From an uncultured Lachnospiraceae bacterium (lineage in GTDB: Bacteria; Bacillota; Clostridia; Lachnospirales; Lachnospiraceae), in the NCBI GenBank assembly GCA_947173495.1, contig CAMWFQ010000015.1:62001-126000 (forward strand): a DNA stretch of 64,000 nucleotides, given 5' to 3'. How positions within the stretch are numbered: position 1 is the stretch's first letter; each line of letters starts with the position of its first letter. The translations under genes and the position numbers were made by a program. This document shows, piece by piece, positions 35,861 to 44,505 of this stretch. Below the pieces are notes generated by a model. The model ran no database searches. It was not told the DNA's origin and saw only the letters and a program-made list of their open reading frames with translations.

Positions 35861-36817
35861 ATGAGAAACATTACAGGAACGGAATCATATAATGGATACG
35901 GGCACAGGCATAAGCGGAAGGACAGAGAGATGGAAAGCTTTGCGCGATATAAAAGGAAGAAAGAGCTGATACTGAAAGGCCGGAAGAACCCCCCGGGCAA
36001 TATTGGGAGGAAATTATTCCGTCCGCTGTTCCGCCTGTGTTTATGGATTCAGCGGAAGGCAAACGGATTTTTAGTGGAGAGAATAAATGAAATAAAAATT
36101 CCTGAAGGACGCTCGGTTATTTTTGCCGTCACGCATATAGGGAAGTGGGATTTTGAAATTGTGAATGAACAGATCAGGGAACAGTTTTTTATAGTTGCCG
36201 CTGATTTCGTGCATATGCATGGTACGGTCAGCGGTTTTTTTATGAACCTGAACGGCGTTATCTATGTAGATGAGGAGGACAGAGAGGATAAGGCAAATAC
36301 AAAGAACCTTATGATAAAACTACTTTTATCCGGAAAAAACGTAATGATTTTCCCGGAAGGGACATGGAATTTATCGGAAAATGAGATAATACGGGATATT
36401 GCGTACGGCACTGCCGACGCTGCTGTTTCCGCGGACGCAATAATCGTACCCATTGCCATAGAGCAATATGATAAACGTTTTGTAATATGCCAGGGTGAGA
36501 TGCTGGAACCTGCTGTATTTCAGGCAGACAAACAAAAGCTCACGATTGCCCTGCGGGATGAATTTGCGGCTTTAAAGTGGCAAATCTGGGAAAGAAATGG
36601 GATGTGTCAGCGGAATAGTCTGGCCTGTGATTACTGGGATAAATTTATCCAAAGCCGCCGTATGGAGTGGAAAGAATATTCTATGAGAGAGCAGGTGATT
36701 AATACCTATACCCCCCCCGGGAAATGGGAGTATTGGCAGCTACAAAAAGATTTAGACACAGGTAAAATCCCGTTATGGTACCGGATCTTACTTGCGGAAG
36801 AGAAGATTGAGAAGTAA
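35861..36817 (+). CDS. PlsC-like acyltransferase, copy 3
   Basis: A 318-residue acyltransferase. HX4D is in THIGKWDFE (His92) and the acceptor motif is FPEGTWN (about residue 166). A basic N-terminus (KRKDREMESFARYKRKKEL) is followed by a short hydrophobic region. It resembles copy 1 through the shared ALKWQIWE segment near residue 238. ATG 35861 is chosen: AAGGAAAGAGG precedes it, and a GTG at 35855 is too close to that site. The last codons (KIEK and stop) lie within hairpin repeat copy C, so the original C-terminus may have been replaced when the repeat arrived. Confidence 0.84.
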   Translation: MRNITGTESYNGYGHRHKRKDREMESFARYKRKKELILKGRKNPPGNIGRKLFRPLFRLCLWIQRKANGFLVERINEIKIPEGRSVIFAVTHIGKWDFEIVNEQIREQFFIVAADFVHMHGTVSGFFMNLNGVIYVDEEDREDKANTKNLMIKLLLSGKNVMIFPEGTWNLSENEIIRDIAYGTADAAVSADAIIVPIAIEQYDKRFVICQGEMLEPAVFQADKQKLTIALRDEFAALKWQIWERNGMCQRNSLACDYWDKFIQSRRMEWKEYSMREQVINTYTPPGKWEYWQLQKDLDTGKIPLWYRILLAEEKIEK

Positions 36818-36868
36818 AATTTTTAATCGCGGGATTTGTGTCTGTGTGCTGCCCGCCGCAAACTCGTC
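36805..36868 (+). repeat. Partial hairpin repeat, copy C
   Basis: This is similar to the first two hairpins of the right half of copies A and B. It starts GATTGAGAAG, continues through AATCGCGGGATTTGTG, and ends near CGCAAACTCG. The second stem keeps pairing through G-U pairs despite several changes. It begins inside the 3' end of the acyltransferase CDS. Confidence 0.65.
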
Positions 36869-36895
36869 ATGGCGATATATAAATTTTGGCATATT

Positions 36896-36928
36896 CACAG
36901 GCAGGTGGAAGCAATACACCTGCCTGTG
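36896..36928 (+). terminator. Strong hairpin after acyltransferase copy 3
   Basis: CACAGGCAGGTG (36896-36907) and CACCTGCCTGTG (36917-36928) form a perfect 12 bp stem with a 9-base loop. The next T-run (CTTTTTA) is about 16 bases on, so this is a likely but not classic terminator. It closes the island. Confidence 0.5.
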
Positions 36929-37071
36929 GCATTGCAAGCCGCCCTTTTTACGGTATTGCAAAGAAGTCTCTTGTTGTTACAGCAATAATTTCGTATAATG
37001 GGAAGAGCGGGAAAAAATAAATTCGACAGATGGGGAGGAAACCGGCCGGCAGACGCGGTCGGGTAAGATAC

Positions 37072-38475
37072 ATGGAAGAGAAAGAGTTAAGCTGTAAAAA
37101 AGGATATACAATACTGATCTGGGGAATTACGGCTGTTTTTACAGGTCTTTACCTGTCGCTGGCTTTCAGCCACAATGTATGGACAGACGAAGCCTTTTCG
37201 CTGCAATTACTCAGGGGAAATGTGCGCGACATCATCATCGGTACTGCAAATGATGTACATCCGCCCTTTTATTATTTATACGCAAAGCTGTTCAAGGTGA
37301 TCTTCGGCGATTCTTTTCTGGTACAGAAGATAGCGGTGGTGATTCCTATGGCGGCGACGCTCATCGTTGGGGCGACGCTGGTCCGCAGGGATTTTGGCGA
37401 CAGGGCTTCGCTGTTGTCTTTGCTCTTTTTGACCTGCATGCCCTGTACCATGCAGTTTTCGGTGGAGCTCAGGATGTATTCCCTGGCATTGCTGTTTGTC
37501 ACGCTGTGCGGGCTGTTCGCATTCCGCGCTTTTAGATCCGGGAAAAAACGGGATTTCCTGATCTTTGGATTAAACGGAGTTCTGGCGGCATATACCCATT
37601 ACTTTGCATTCGTGTCTGTCATCATAATCGCCGGTTTTTTGTTTCTGGCAATTCTGATCTGGAAAAGGGAAAGGGCCGCAGCATGGGTGGTGTCTATTGT
37701 ATGTATGATAATAGGGTATCTGCCCTGGCTTCCGTATTTTATAAAGCAGGTGGCCAGCGTGGAGCAGGGGTTTTGGATTCCGGAGATTACGGCGCAGACA
37801 GTCTGGGAATATTTCCTGTGGACCTTTGAGCTGGAACTGATCCCGGGGCTGGTATTTGTTTTTCTGATCCTGCTGAAAGGGGCAAGTCTGTACAATATCA
37901 TAACAATCGCAATGCATAAAGGGGAACAGGAAATTTATGCATTGCTGTGTATGCTGGTCCCGGCCCTGACAACGATAGGCGGAGTTGTAATTTCCGCTCT
38001 GAAAACGCCGGTCTATGCGGACAGATATATTGTCCCGGCCCTTGGCATGCTGGCGCTTTTCTTTGGAATTTCCATGAGGAGGGCAAAGAAGATCATAGTA
38101 GTTCCCATTTGCATATTTCTTCTGCTGACAGGCGCAGTGCAGTATAAGGAGTGCTTCTGGCAGGAATACCAGAGCAGTTATGTGCCGCAGACGGAAGCGT
38201 TCTTTGAAGAAAATCTGGAAGAGGGAGACTATGTGATCTATAACTGGGAAGCATTTGGATTTATCTACGAATGCTACTTTGAAGAAGAAAAGCTGTCATT
38301 TGTAGGGGAGTTTGATTTCTCTCAGGATTTTGGCAATGTGTGGTTTCTGCATACGCCATGGGAACCCGAAATTTCCCCTGAAGTAATGGAGGCAAACGGA
38401 CTTGCAATAGATAACATGGGACATTATGGAATAGAACACAATGAGTTTGATATCTACAGAGTGTACAGGAAATGA
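37072..38475 (+). CDS. GT39-like membrane glycosyltransferase (GT-C fold)
   Basis: A 467-residue polytopic membrane protein with about ten hydrophobic segments. The first extracellular loop carries NVWTDEAFS, the acidic motif of GT-C enzymes such as ArnT and PMT-type transferases, and HPPFYYLY follows, also typical. A soluble C-terminal tail of about 100 residues ends the protein. Such enzymes use polyprenyl-phosphate sugars outside the membrane. ATG 37072 is preferred over 37030, whose extra 14 residues are basic and unlike the family, but neither has a strong ribosome site. No partner gene for sugar-lipid supply is seen nearby. Confidence 0.75.
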   Translation: MEEKELSCKKGYTILIWGITAVFTGLYLSLAFSHNVWTDEAFSLQLLRGNVRDIIIGTANDVHPPFYYLYAKLFKVIFGDSFLVQKIAVVIPMAATLIVGATLVRRDFGDRASLLSLLFLTCMPCTMQFSVELRMYSLALLFVTLCGLFAFRAFRSGKKRDFLIFGLNGVLAAYTHYFAFVSVIIIAGFLFLAILIWKRERAAAWVVSIVCMIIGYLPWLPYFIKQVASVEQGFWIPEITAQTVWEYFLWTFELELIPGLVFVFLILLKGASLYNIITIAMHKGEQEIYALLCMLVPALTTIGGVVISALKTPVYADRYIVPALGMLALFFGISMRRAKKIIVVPICIFLLLTGAVQYKECFWQEYQSSYVPQTEAFFEENLEEGDYVIYNWEAFGFIYECYFEEEKLSFVGEFDFSQDFGNVWFLHTPWEPEISPEVMEANGLAIDNMGHYGIEHNEFDIYRVYRK

Positions 38476-38641
38476 TCATTTTAGAATCAAATGATTAATA
38501 TTGGTTTATTTGATATCTGTTTCTGCGTCTGCCCGGATATGACGGAGCAGATAAGGGAATGCGGCAGCAGAATCTAGGCGGTACACAGTCCCCCCCATAT
38601 CAGCATTACAGATACCACCATGAATGAAAGGGGTTTCGCGC

Positions 38642-38665
38642 AGTTCAGCGCCGGAGCGCTGAACT
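38642..38665 (+). other. Perfect 10 bp hairpin upstream of GH43-like gene
   Basis: AGTTCAGCGC (38642-38651), a CGGA tetraloop and GCGCTGAACT (38656-38665), followed by TTTC. It could be a terminator or a leader stem for the gene at 38702, whose ribosome site TAGGAGGG lies 30 bp further on. Confidence 0.55.
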
Positions 38666-38701
38666 TTCAAAGTGAGGAAACAGTTAGGAGGGTGATTATC
38701 A

Positions 38702-39616
38702 ATGGGAGTATTAAAGAACGGAACCTTATGGAAAGACGTAAGCGGCGCACCGCTTCATGCGCACGGCGGTTATATCATTTTTTATGAAGGATATTATTAC
38801 TGGTACGGAGAGGACCGGAGAGAAAACTATTATGTGAGCTGCTATCGCTCCGAAAATCTGACGGACTGGGAATTTCGCAATCATGTTCTTACCACCGCTT
38901 CTGAGACATCGGAGTATCGGGTGAGAACGAAAATATTGTTAGTGAATGAAGATGGAAGCAAGGTGAATCTGGAACGGCCCAAGGTGCTGTATAACGAGAA
39001 AACAGGGAAGTTTGTCATGTGGATTCACTTTGAAAACGGAAAAGATTACAAAGATGCGGCAGTGGGAATCGCTACATGTGATATGCCGGACGGCGATTTT
39101 GTGTATCATGGACATTTTAATCCCTATGGCTATATGTCGCGGGACTGCACCCTTTTCAGGGATGATAACGGAACCGCTTACTTCATCTCAGCAGCGCGGG
39201 ATAATGCGGATTTGCATGTTTACCGCCTTACGGATGATTATATGAATGTTGATGCCCTGGTACATAAGTTGTGGCAGGGAGAATACCGCGAGGCGCCGGC
39301 GGTGGTTAAAATCAACGGTAAATACTATATGCTCACTTCATTCTGTACTGGCTGGGCGCCTAATCAGGGTAAATATGCAGTGGCTGATTCTATGGAGGGC
39401 AGATGGAGCACGCTGAAAGAAATCGGTGACGAGACCACGTACCGGAGCCAGCCGGCATTTATTCTCCACAAAGATGGCCGTGTTCTTTATTTCGGAGACC
39501 GATGGGGCGGAGAAGGAGAGAAGTATTTTGAATCCGGATATGTCGTTTATCTCCTGAAAGAAGAAGGAGAAAACCGACTTGTCATGGAATATGCGGACGA
39601 GTTTGCCGCAGATTAG
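38702..39616 (+). CDS. GH43-like propeller glycosidase (galactanase-type start)
   Basis: A 304-residue single-domain five-bladed propeller enzyme. The opening KDVSGAPLHAHGGYIIFYEGYYYWYGED closely resembles exo-beta-1,3-galactanases of GH43 subfamily 24, where the usual catalytic-base Asp is absent. SRDCTLF (pKa modulator) and REAPAV (general acid Glu) are visible. There is no signal peptide and no binding module, unlike the paralogues at 19424 and 53464. TAGGAGGG precedes the ATG. It is convergent with the SDR gene, overlapping it by 4 bp. Substrate: probably beta-1,3-galactan or arabinogalactan pieces. Confidence 0.8.
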   Translation: MGVLKNGTLWKDVSGAPLHAHGGYIIFYEGYYYWYGEDRRENYYVSCYRSENLTDWEFRNHVLTTASETSEYRVRTKILLVNEDGSKVNLERPKVLYNEKTGKFVMWIHFENGKDYKDAAVGIATCDMPDGDFVYHGHFNPYGYMSRDCTLFRDDNGTAYFISAARDNADLHVYRLTDDYMNVDALVHKLWQGEYREAPAVVKINGKYYMLTSFCTGWAPNQGKYAVADSMEGRWSTLKEIGDETTYRSQPAFILHKDGRVLYFGDRWGGEGEKYFESGYVVYLLKEEGENRLVMEYADEFAAD

Positions 39617-40368
39617 TTAAAATATCTTTTTACGATTTTCACCATCAGACTGGAAGGAGCCAGTTTTCCGGTGACACGGTAAAGCTTATAGAATGCGCCG
39701 GGCGTATAGACGGCGCTTCCTCTGGCTGCCTTTTTCAGCGCTTTGAGGGTTATTTTTTTCATATCCAGAAAAGGCAGTCCGCCTGCTTTACCGTCCTGTC
39801 CTTTGGGGTTCATCTCCGTATTCATATTTCCGGGGCATAAAAGCAGTATGTTTATGTCCTTTCCTATTAATTCTTCACGCAGGGCTTTCCCCCAATAATA
39901 TACATACTTTTTGGATGCGCTGTATATTGCCTGATTTGGTACCGGAACAAAGGATGATACGGAGCAGGTAATAACGGTAAAGCTTCCGGCTCTCATATAT
40001 GGCAGGCATATTTTTTGAATCATGGTCATCCCTTTTATGTTGACGGAAATCATATTGAGAATATCAGAGCTTTCCATTTGGGAAAATGCGCCTGATTTCG
40101 CATATCCGGCGTTGTTTATCAGCACTTTAATGACAGGATGAGCCTGCTTAAGCAGTTCTGCGATTCCTTTATAGGATTCCATATCCGACAAATCCGCCGT
40201 AACAGGAACAATTCTTTTCGTTTTGTATTTTTGCGCCAGTTTTTCAAGACGGTCTTTCCGCCTCGCAATAATCCAATATTCATCAAGATTCGGATATTCA
40301 TTTATGACTGTATTCAGAAATTCCGCGCCAAGGCCTGACGATGCGCCTGTTATAACGGCAATCTTCAT
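39613..40368 (-). CDS. Short-chain dehydrogenase/reductase
   Basis: A 251-residue SDR. The cofactor motif TGASSGLG (residues 7-14), NNAGY (about 87-91) and the active-site YSASKKY (about 149-155) with the matching upstream Ser are all present. The form fits NADP-type classical SDRs. It converges with the GH43-like gene and diverges from the ABC operon at 40621. The substrate is unknown; the C-terminal region (YTPGAFYKLYRVTGKLAPSS) resembles DltE-like SDRs. Confidence 0.85.
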   Translation of the reverse strand: MKIAVITGASSGLGAEFLNTVINEYPNLDEYWIIARRKDRLEKLAQKYKTKRIVPVTADLSDMESYKGIAELLKQAHPVIKVLINNAGYAKSGAFSQMESSDILNMISVNIKGMTMIQKICLPYMRAGSFTVITCSVSSFVPVPNQAIYSASKKYVYYWGKALREELIGKDINILLLCPGNMNTEMNPKGQDGKAGGLPFLDMKKITLKALKKAARGSAVYTPGAFYKLYRVTGKLAPSSLMVKIVKRYFN

Positions 40369-40511
40369 TATGATATCTCCCTTCTAAGTTTATTCCCGAT
40401 TTGCGTGTTGTCCTTGCTGCAACAAATTCCGGCAGCTTTTTATCGATGCAATTTCCCTTAACCTTTTAAATAAAGTATATCAATTTAATCATGGAATGCA
40501 AACAGTATTAT

Positions 40512-40578
40512 CTCCTAATAAATTTCCTTTTTACTCCTAAAAAAATTTCTATTTTCTTATTTCCTTTTTCAGTAGGAT
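40512..40578 (+). promoter_or_regulatory. Direct repeats and promoter of second ABC operon
   Basis: CTCCTAATAAATTTC (40512-40526) and CTCCTAAAAAAATTTC (40534-40549) are direct repeats 22 bp apart. The second one abuts the expected -35 position of a promoter with -10 TAGGAT (40573-40578). This is the layout of an AraC-type activator site. A very similar pair precedes the GH51 gene at 50365. Confidence 0.55.
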
Positions 40579-40620
40579 AAAGACAGATAAAAGAAAATGC
40601 AGGAAGAGGAGGTATCTTGA

Positions 40621-41535
40621 ATGGGAACAAAGAAAAAGCAGTGGAACCGGTTTAAAGTGTTTCTCTATGCTTTGCCCGCCATTGCGTTAGTATTTATTTT
40701 TCACTATATGCCCCTGTGGGGGTGGTCATTTGCATTTTTCCAATATAAACCGGGGAAGAGCCTGTTTGACTGTGCGTTTGTGGGCTGGGATAACTTCACC
40801 ACATTATTTGGTAACGTAGTGATGAGGAAGAACCTGCTGCGTGTGCTGCTCAATACCTTTGGCATTCATTTTCTGGGATATCTGTTTTCCCCGCTGCCCC
40901 TTTTATTTGCGGTATTTTTAAGTGAAATGCATAATAAAAAATTTCAGAAATTTGTCCAGTCAGTGACAACGCTGCCGAACTTTATCGGGTGGGTCATTAT
41001 TTATTCTCTGGTGAACAGCTTTTTTTCCACCAGCGGTCTGGTGAACAATCTGCTGATGGGGCTGGGGATCACGTCGGAACCGTTTAACCTGATGACCTCC
41101 GGAGATCATGTCTGGATACGTATGGTGCTTTTGCAGCAATGGAAAAACCTGGGGTGGAGCGCCATTGTATACTTTGCATCCATTGCGGGGATTGATCAGG
41201 AGATGTTTGAGGCGGCCATGGTGGACGGAGCTAACCGGATGCAGAGAATCCGTTACATATCGATTCCCATGCTGATACCGACTTTCTTTGTACTTCTGAT
41301 CATGAGTATCGGAAATTTTTTAAATACCGGGGTTGACCAGTACCTTGCCTTTGGCAATGCGCTGAATAAGGAGACCATTGAGGTTCTGGATTTATATGTT
41401 TATAATCTGGGGATCGGAAGCGGGCAGATTTCCTTCTCGGTAGCGGTAGGTATCATGAAATCGGCTGTGGCTCTGGTGCTTTTCGGCATGGCGAATTTTG
41501 CGTCGAAGAAGATCAGGGGAACCAGTGTATTTTAA
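40621..41535 (+). CDS. ABC sugar transporter permease, LplB type (second locus)
   Basis: A 304-residue permease with six predicted helices. The EAA loop is FEAAMVDGANRMQRIRYISIP, at about residues 199-219. GAGGAGG precedes the ATG. It is the first gene of a permease-permease-binding protein operon (40621-44343), with 17 bp to the next gene. No ATPase gene is present in the locus. The substrate is probably an arabinose- or galacturonate-containing oligosaccharide, judged from GH51, GH28 and GH43-like genes downstream. Confidence 0.92.
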   Translation: MGTKKKQWNRFKVFLYALPAIALVFIFHYMPLWGWSFAFFQYKPGKSLFDCAFVGWDNFTTLFGNVVMRKNLLRVLLNTFGIHFLGYLFSPLPLLFAVFLSEMHNKKFQKFVQSVTTLPNFIGWVIIYSLVNSFFSTSGLVNNLLMGLGITSEPFNLMTSGDHVWIRMVLLQQWKNLGWSAIVYFASIAGIDQEMFEAAMVDGANRMQRIRYISIPMLIPTFFVLLIMSIGNFLNTGVDQYLAFGNALNKETIEVLDLYVYNLGIGSGQISFSVAVGIMKSAVALVLFGMANFASKKIRGTSVF

Positions 41536-41552
41536 GAAAGGAGATATTGAAA

Positions 41553-42446
41553 ATGGGGAAAAAAATGTCGGCAGCGGACATTACTTATAACGTTTTGTGC
41601 GGAATCGTATTTGCAGTGTTTTCCATTATCTGCATATTTCCGTTTTATTATCTGTTTATCTGCACCATCAGTGACCCATCTCTGGTGGAGGTTGGCAAGA
41701 TCGTCTTTTTGCCAAAGGGATTGACTCTGAAAAATTATAGGGAGGTTTTGAGGCTTCCGAATCTGGGAAATTCAGCCCTGGTTACACTGGGGAGGACGGT
41801 TCTGGGGACAGCGTCCAGTCTTTTTGTGACATCTTATCTGGCGTATTTTTTTACCAGAACAGAAATGTGGGGCAGAAAATTCTGGTATCGGGCAGTGGTA
41901 GCCACTATGTATTTCAGTGCGGGAATGATTCCGGTTTATCTGAATAATAAAATGCTGGGGCTCTTAAACAGCTTCTGGATTTACATTGTTCCGGGGCTGG
42001 TGGGCGTCTACAATATGATTCTGGTGAAAACCTCCATGGAATCCGTACCGGCGGAGCTGGAGGAATCGGCGGTTCTGGATGGGGCGGGGTATCTTACCAG
42101 ATTTACCAAAATTATTCTTCCCTTACAGAAACCGATTCTTGCAACAGTGGGGCTGTTTACCGCAGTGGGGCACTGGAACGATTTCTTTACCACCCAGTTG
42201 TATATCACAAAGCCCAAATTGTATACCCTGCAGTTTTTGCTCTATGAGTTTCAAAATCAGGTCAAAAATGCGGCAAGCCAGATCAACAGCGCCAGTGAAG
42301 CGGCAGGCGTGGGAGGCAGCAATATTCAGCCTACGGGCATCCGTCTGACGCTGACGGCGATTGTGATTATTCCGATTATGCTGGTCTATCCCTTCATCCA
42401 GAAATATTATGTGAAGGGCGTCATGATTGGCGCGGTCAAAGGATGA
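41553..42446 (+). CDS. ABC sugar transporter permease, YtcP type (second locus)
   Basis: A 297-residue partner permease with the EAA loop LEESAVLDGAGYLTRFTKIILP and the family ending YVKGVMIGAVKG. ATG 41553 is chosen: AAAGGAG lies about 9 bp before it, and the TTG at 41547 is too close. It pairs with the 40621 permease. The following gap contains the palindrome CCTGAATTCAGG (42471-42482), whose role is unclear. Confidence 0.92.
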   Translation: MGKKMSAADITYNVLCGIVFAVFSIICIFPFYYLFICTISDPSLVEVGKIVFLPKGLTLKNYREVLRLPNLGNSALVTLGRTVLGTASSLFVTSYLAYFFTRTEMWGRKFWYRAVVATMYFSAGMIPVYLNNKMLGLLNSFWIYIVPGLVGVYNMILVKTSMESVPAELEESAVLDGAGYLTRFTKIILPLQKPILATVGLFTAVGHWNDFFTTQLYITKPKLYTLQFLLYEFQNQVKNAASQINSASEAAGVGGSNIQPTGIRLTLTAIVIIPIMLVYPFIQKYYVKGVMIGAVKG

Positions 42447-42513
42447 GAGAACAGGAATAAAGGATAACAGCCTGAATTCAGGTATATCAATAAAACATTA
42501 CAGGAGGAAAAAA

Positions 42514-44343
42514 ATGAGGAAGAAAGCAGTATCAAAACTATTGGCGCTCGGGTTATCGGCAGCAATGATGGTGTCGCTGGCGGCCTGCGGAGGTAAGAAT
42601 GAGTCTGGCGGGGAATCGTCAGGGAGCGCCGCGCAGGAAGAGAGCGGACAGGAGACGGACAGCCAGGAAGAGGCCGGCCAGACCGGGGAGAATGTGCAGG
42701 CGGATTCGGGGGAGGCCGAAATCGCGCCCTATCCGGATGAACAGACATGGGATCATCTGGATAGGGTGACCCTTTATCCCTTTGACACCAACACCACCAG
42801 CGGTCTGGTGACAGGATATAAGGCGGACGTGCTGGCAAAGCGCGGGCTGGAAATGGAAGTATGGGCGTATTCGGATGAGAAGACCAATGCCATTCTGGCA
42901 AGCGGCGATCTGCCGGATATCATGTTTGTAAAATATGATAACCTGAAGACCATGATTGAGGGCGGACTGGTCTTAAACCTGGAAGAGTATCTGAACCAGA
43001 TGCCTCATATAGCAGAGAATGAGCAGATTCAGACGGCGCTGAACTATACAAGGACTTACAGGAGTGCGGATACGGGGGAGGTTTACGGGATACCTATTCA
43101 GATCGGCGTTGAGGAGGAAGCGGAGGATACCGGTCGTAACGCGGTGAAGGTCAACTGGAAGGCCTATTATGCAGCGGGCTGCCCGGAGATCAAGTCCGTT
43201 GACGACCTGATTCCCGCCATGAAGAAGATGCTGGAGGTCATGCCGGAATCAGAAGAAGACGGGACAAAGTGCTGGGGAACTATCTTAAATGCAGGAAGCG
43301 ACGACCAGTACTGGGGCAATATGCAGCTCTGGTACAAATGGTTCGGGTATGAGCCTGACAGTCTTCCTTATCTGGTGGAGACGGATATGATCAAAGGGGA
43401 ACACCACAGCATTCTGGAAGAAAACAGGGACAGCCTGTATTATAAAGGGCTTAAGTGGTACAATGAATGCCTGAGAGAGGGTGTTATGGACCCTGACAGT
43501 ATCAACAACGAAAGACAGGTACAGAAAGCGAAGGTAGAGACCAGCCTGGCATGTATGATTCCCAGCGGTACCTGCGCCGGATGGGCGGGCTACAGACCGA
43601 TCTATATTCCGGGAATGAGCCTGTATCAGGAAAACTGGGCGAAGCCTTACGGTGCGGATACTTATGTGGTCATAAGCGCCAACACGGAAAATGTGGAAGC
43701 GGCGCTGCGGGCAGTGGATATGATGGCGGATTTCGACGCTTATTTTGAAATCTGGTGCGGCCCGGAAGGAGATTTGTGGGAGTACGGGGAAGACGGTCTG
43801 GTATATCCGACGGAATTCGGCATCAAGAGCGCGCTGGGAGAGGAAACAACCGTTTTTGAAAGCACCGGTGAGGAGCGTGTGCTGTGGCTTGATAACTTTA
43901 TTATCAAGAGGAACTTTACGGATTCTTACATAGGGCCGGATGGTCCCAGGCACGCAAGAGGCCTTGCGGAATGGCCGGAGGTAAAGGAGATTTCGAACCA
44001 GCAGGATGAGATCGTTCAGTGGAGGGAAACCTTCGGGTATGACACTTTCGTGGAGCAGTTAAAGGCGGATAACGCTTATGTACTGCGCAGCCCGCTGGAT
44101 AACGTGGTGAGCTTCTGTCCGGACCCGGACGATGCCATGAAGCTTACGGTGGATGCCGTGAAAGATACCGTTGTGGAAGCAAGCTGGAAGATGGTGTATG
44201 CGAAAAACGATGAGGAATTTGAAGGCCTTTGGGATCAGATGATAAAAGACTGTATTGACCTGGGAGCGGAGGATATCGTTTCCTGGAGACTGGATGAATT
44301 AAGCAAAGCAAAGGAGACCAGAGATTCGCTGGAAGCGGAGTAG
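42514..44343 (+). CDS. Extracellular sugar-binding lipoprotein (second locus)
   Basis: A 609-residue LplA-type solute-binding protein. Signal peptide with lipobox SLAAC and anchor Cys25, then a Glu/Gln/Ser-rich linker to about residue 70, then the two-lobed domain starting near DHLDRVTLYPFDTNTT. AGGAGG 6 bp before ATG 42514 decides the start. It is the last gene of the transport operon, closed by the terminator at 44371. Confidence 0.9.
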   Translation: MRKKAVSKLLALGLSAAMMVSLAACGGKNESGGESSGSAAQEESGQETDSQEEAGQTGENVQADSGEAEIAPYPDEQTWDHLDRVTLYPFDTNTTSGLVTGYKADVLAKRGLEMEVWAYSDEKTNAILASGDLPDIMFVKYDNLKTMIEGGLVLNLEEYLNQMPHIAENEQIQTALNYTRTYRSADTGEVYGIPIQIGVEEEAEDTGRNAVKVNWKAYYAAGCPEIKSVDDLIPAMKKMLEVMPESEEDGTKCWGTILNAGSDDQYWGNMQLWYKWFGYEPDSLPYLVETDMIKGEHHSILEENRDSLYYKGLKWYNECLREGVMDPDSINNERQVQKAKVETSLACMIPSGTCAGWAGYRPIYIPGMSLYQENWAKPYGADTYVVISANTENVEAALRAVDMMADFDAYFEIWCGPEGDLWEYGEDGLVYPTEFGIKSALGEETTVFESTGEERVLWLDNFIIKRNFTDSYIGPDGPRHARGLAEWPEVKEISNQQDEIVQWRETFGYDTFVEQLKADNAYVLRSPLDNVVSFCPDPDDAMKLTVDAVKDTVVEASWKMVYAKNDEEFEGLWDQMIKDCIDLGAEDIVSWRLDELSKAKETRDSLEAE

Positions 44344-44370
44344 GCCTGTCTGCATGAAAGCGAGAATTAT

Positions 44371-44415
44371 AAAAGGAGTTGTGAGCCGGAAACAGCCACG
44401 GCTCCTTTTATCATC
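44371..44415 (+). terminator. Terminator after second binding-protein gene
   Basis: AAAAGGAG pairs with CTCCTTTT, with a CCG/CGG inner stem, ending in TTTTATCATCTTT. It separates the transporter from the sensor genes. Confidence 0.7.
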
Positions 44416-44430
44416 TTTATCATTTTCTTA

Positions 44431-44460
44431 TTGTATTTCCAAAAAGAAATCCGGTAAGAT
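44431..44460 (+). promoter_or_regulatory. Promoter of the double binding protein/sensor operon
   Basis: TTGTAT (44431-44436), 18 bp spacer and TAAGAT (44455-44460), then AGGGGAAGGA before the start at 44506. Confidence 0.55.
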
Positions 44461-44505
44461 AGCTTATAAGAAGGTCACTATGTTTTAATAAGGGGAAGGA
44501 TGCAC

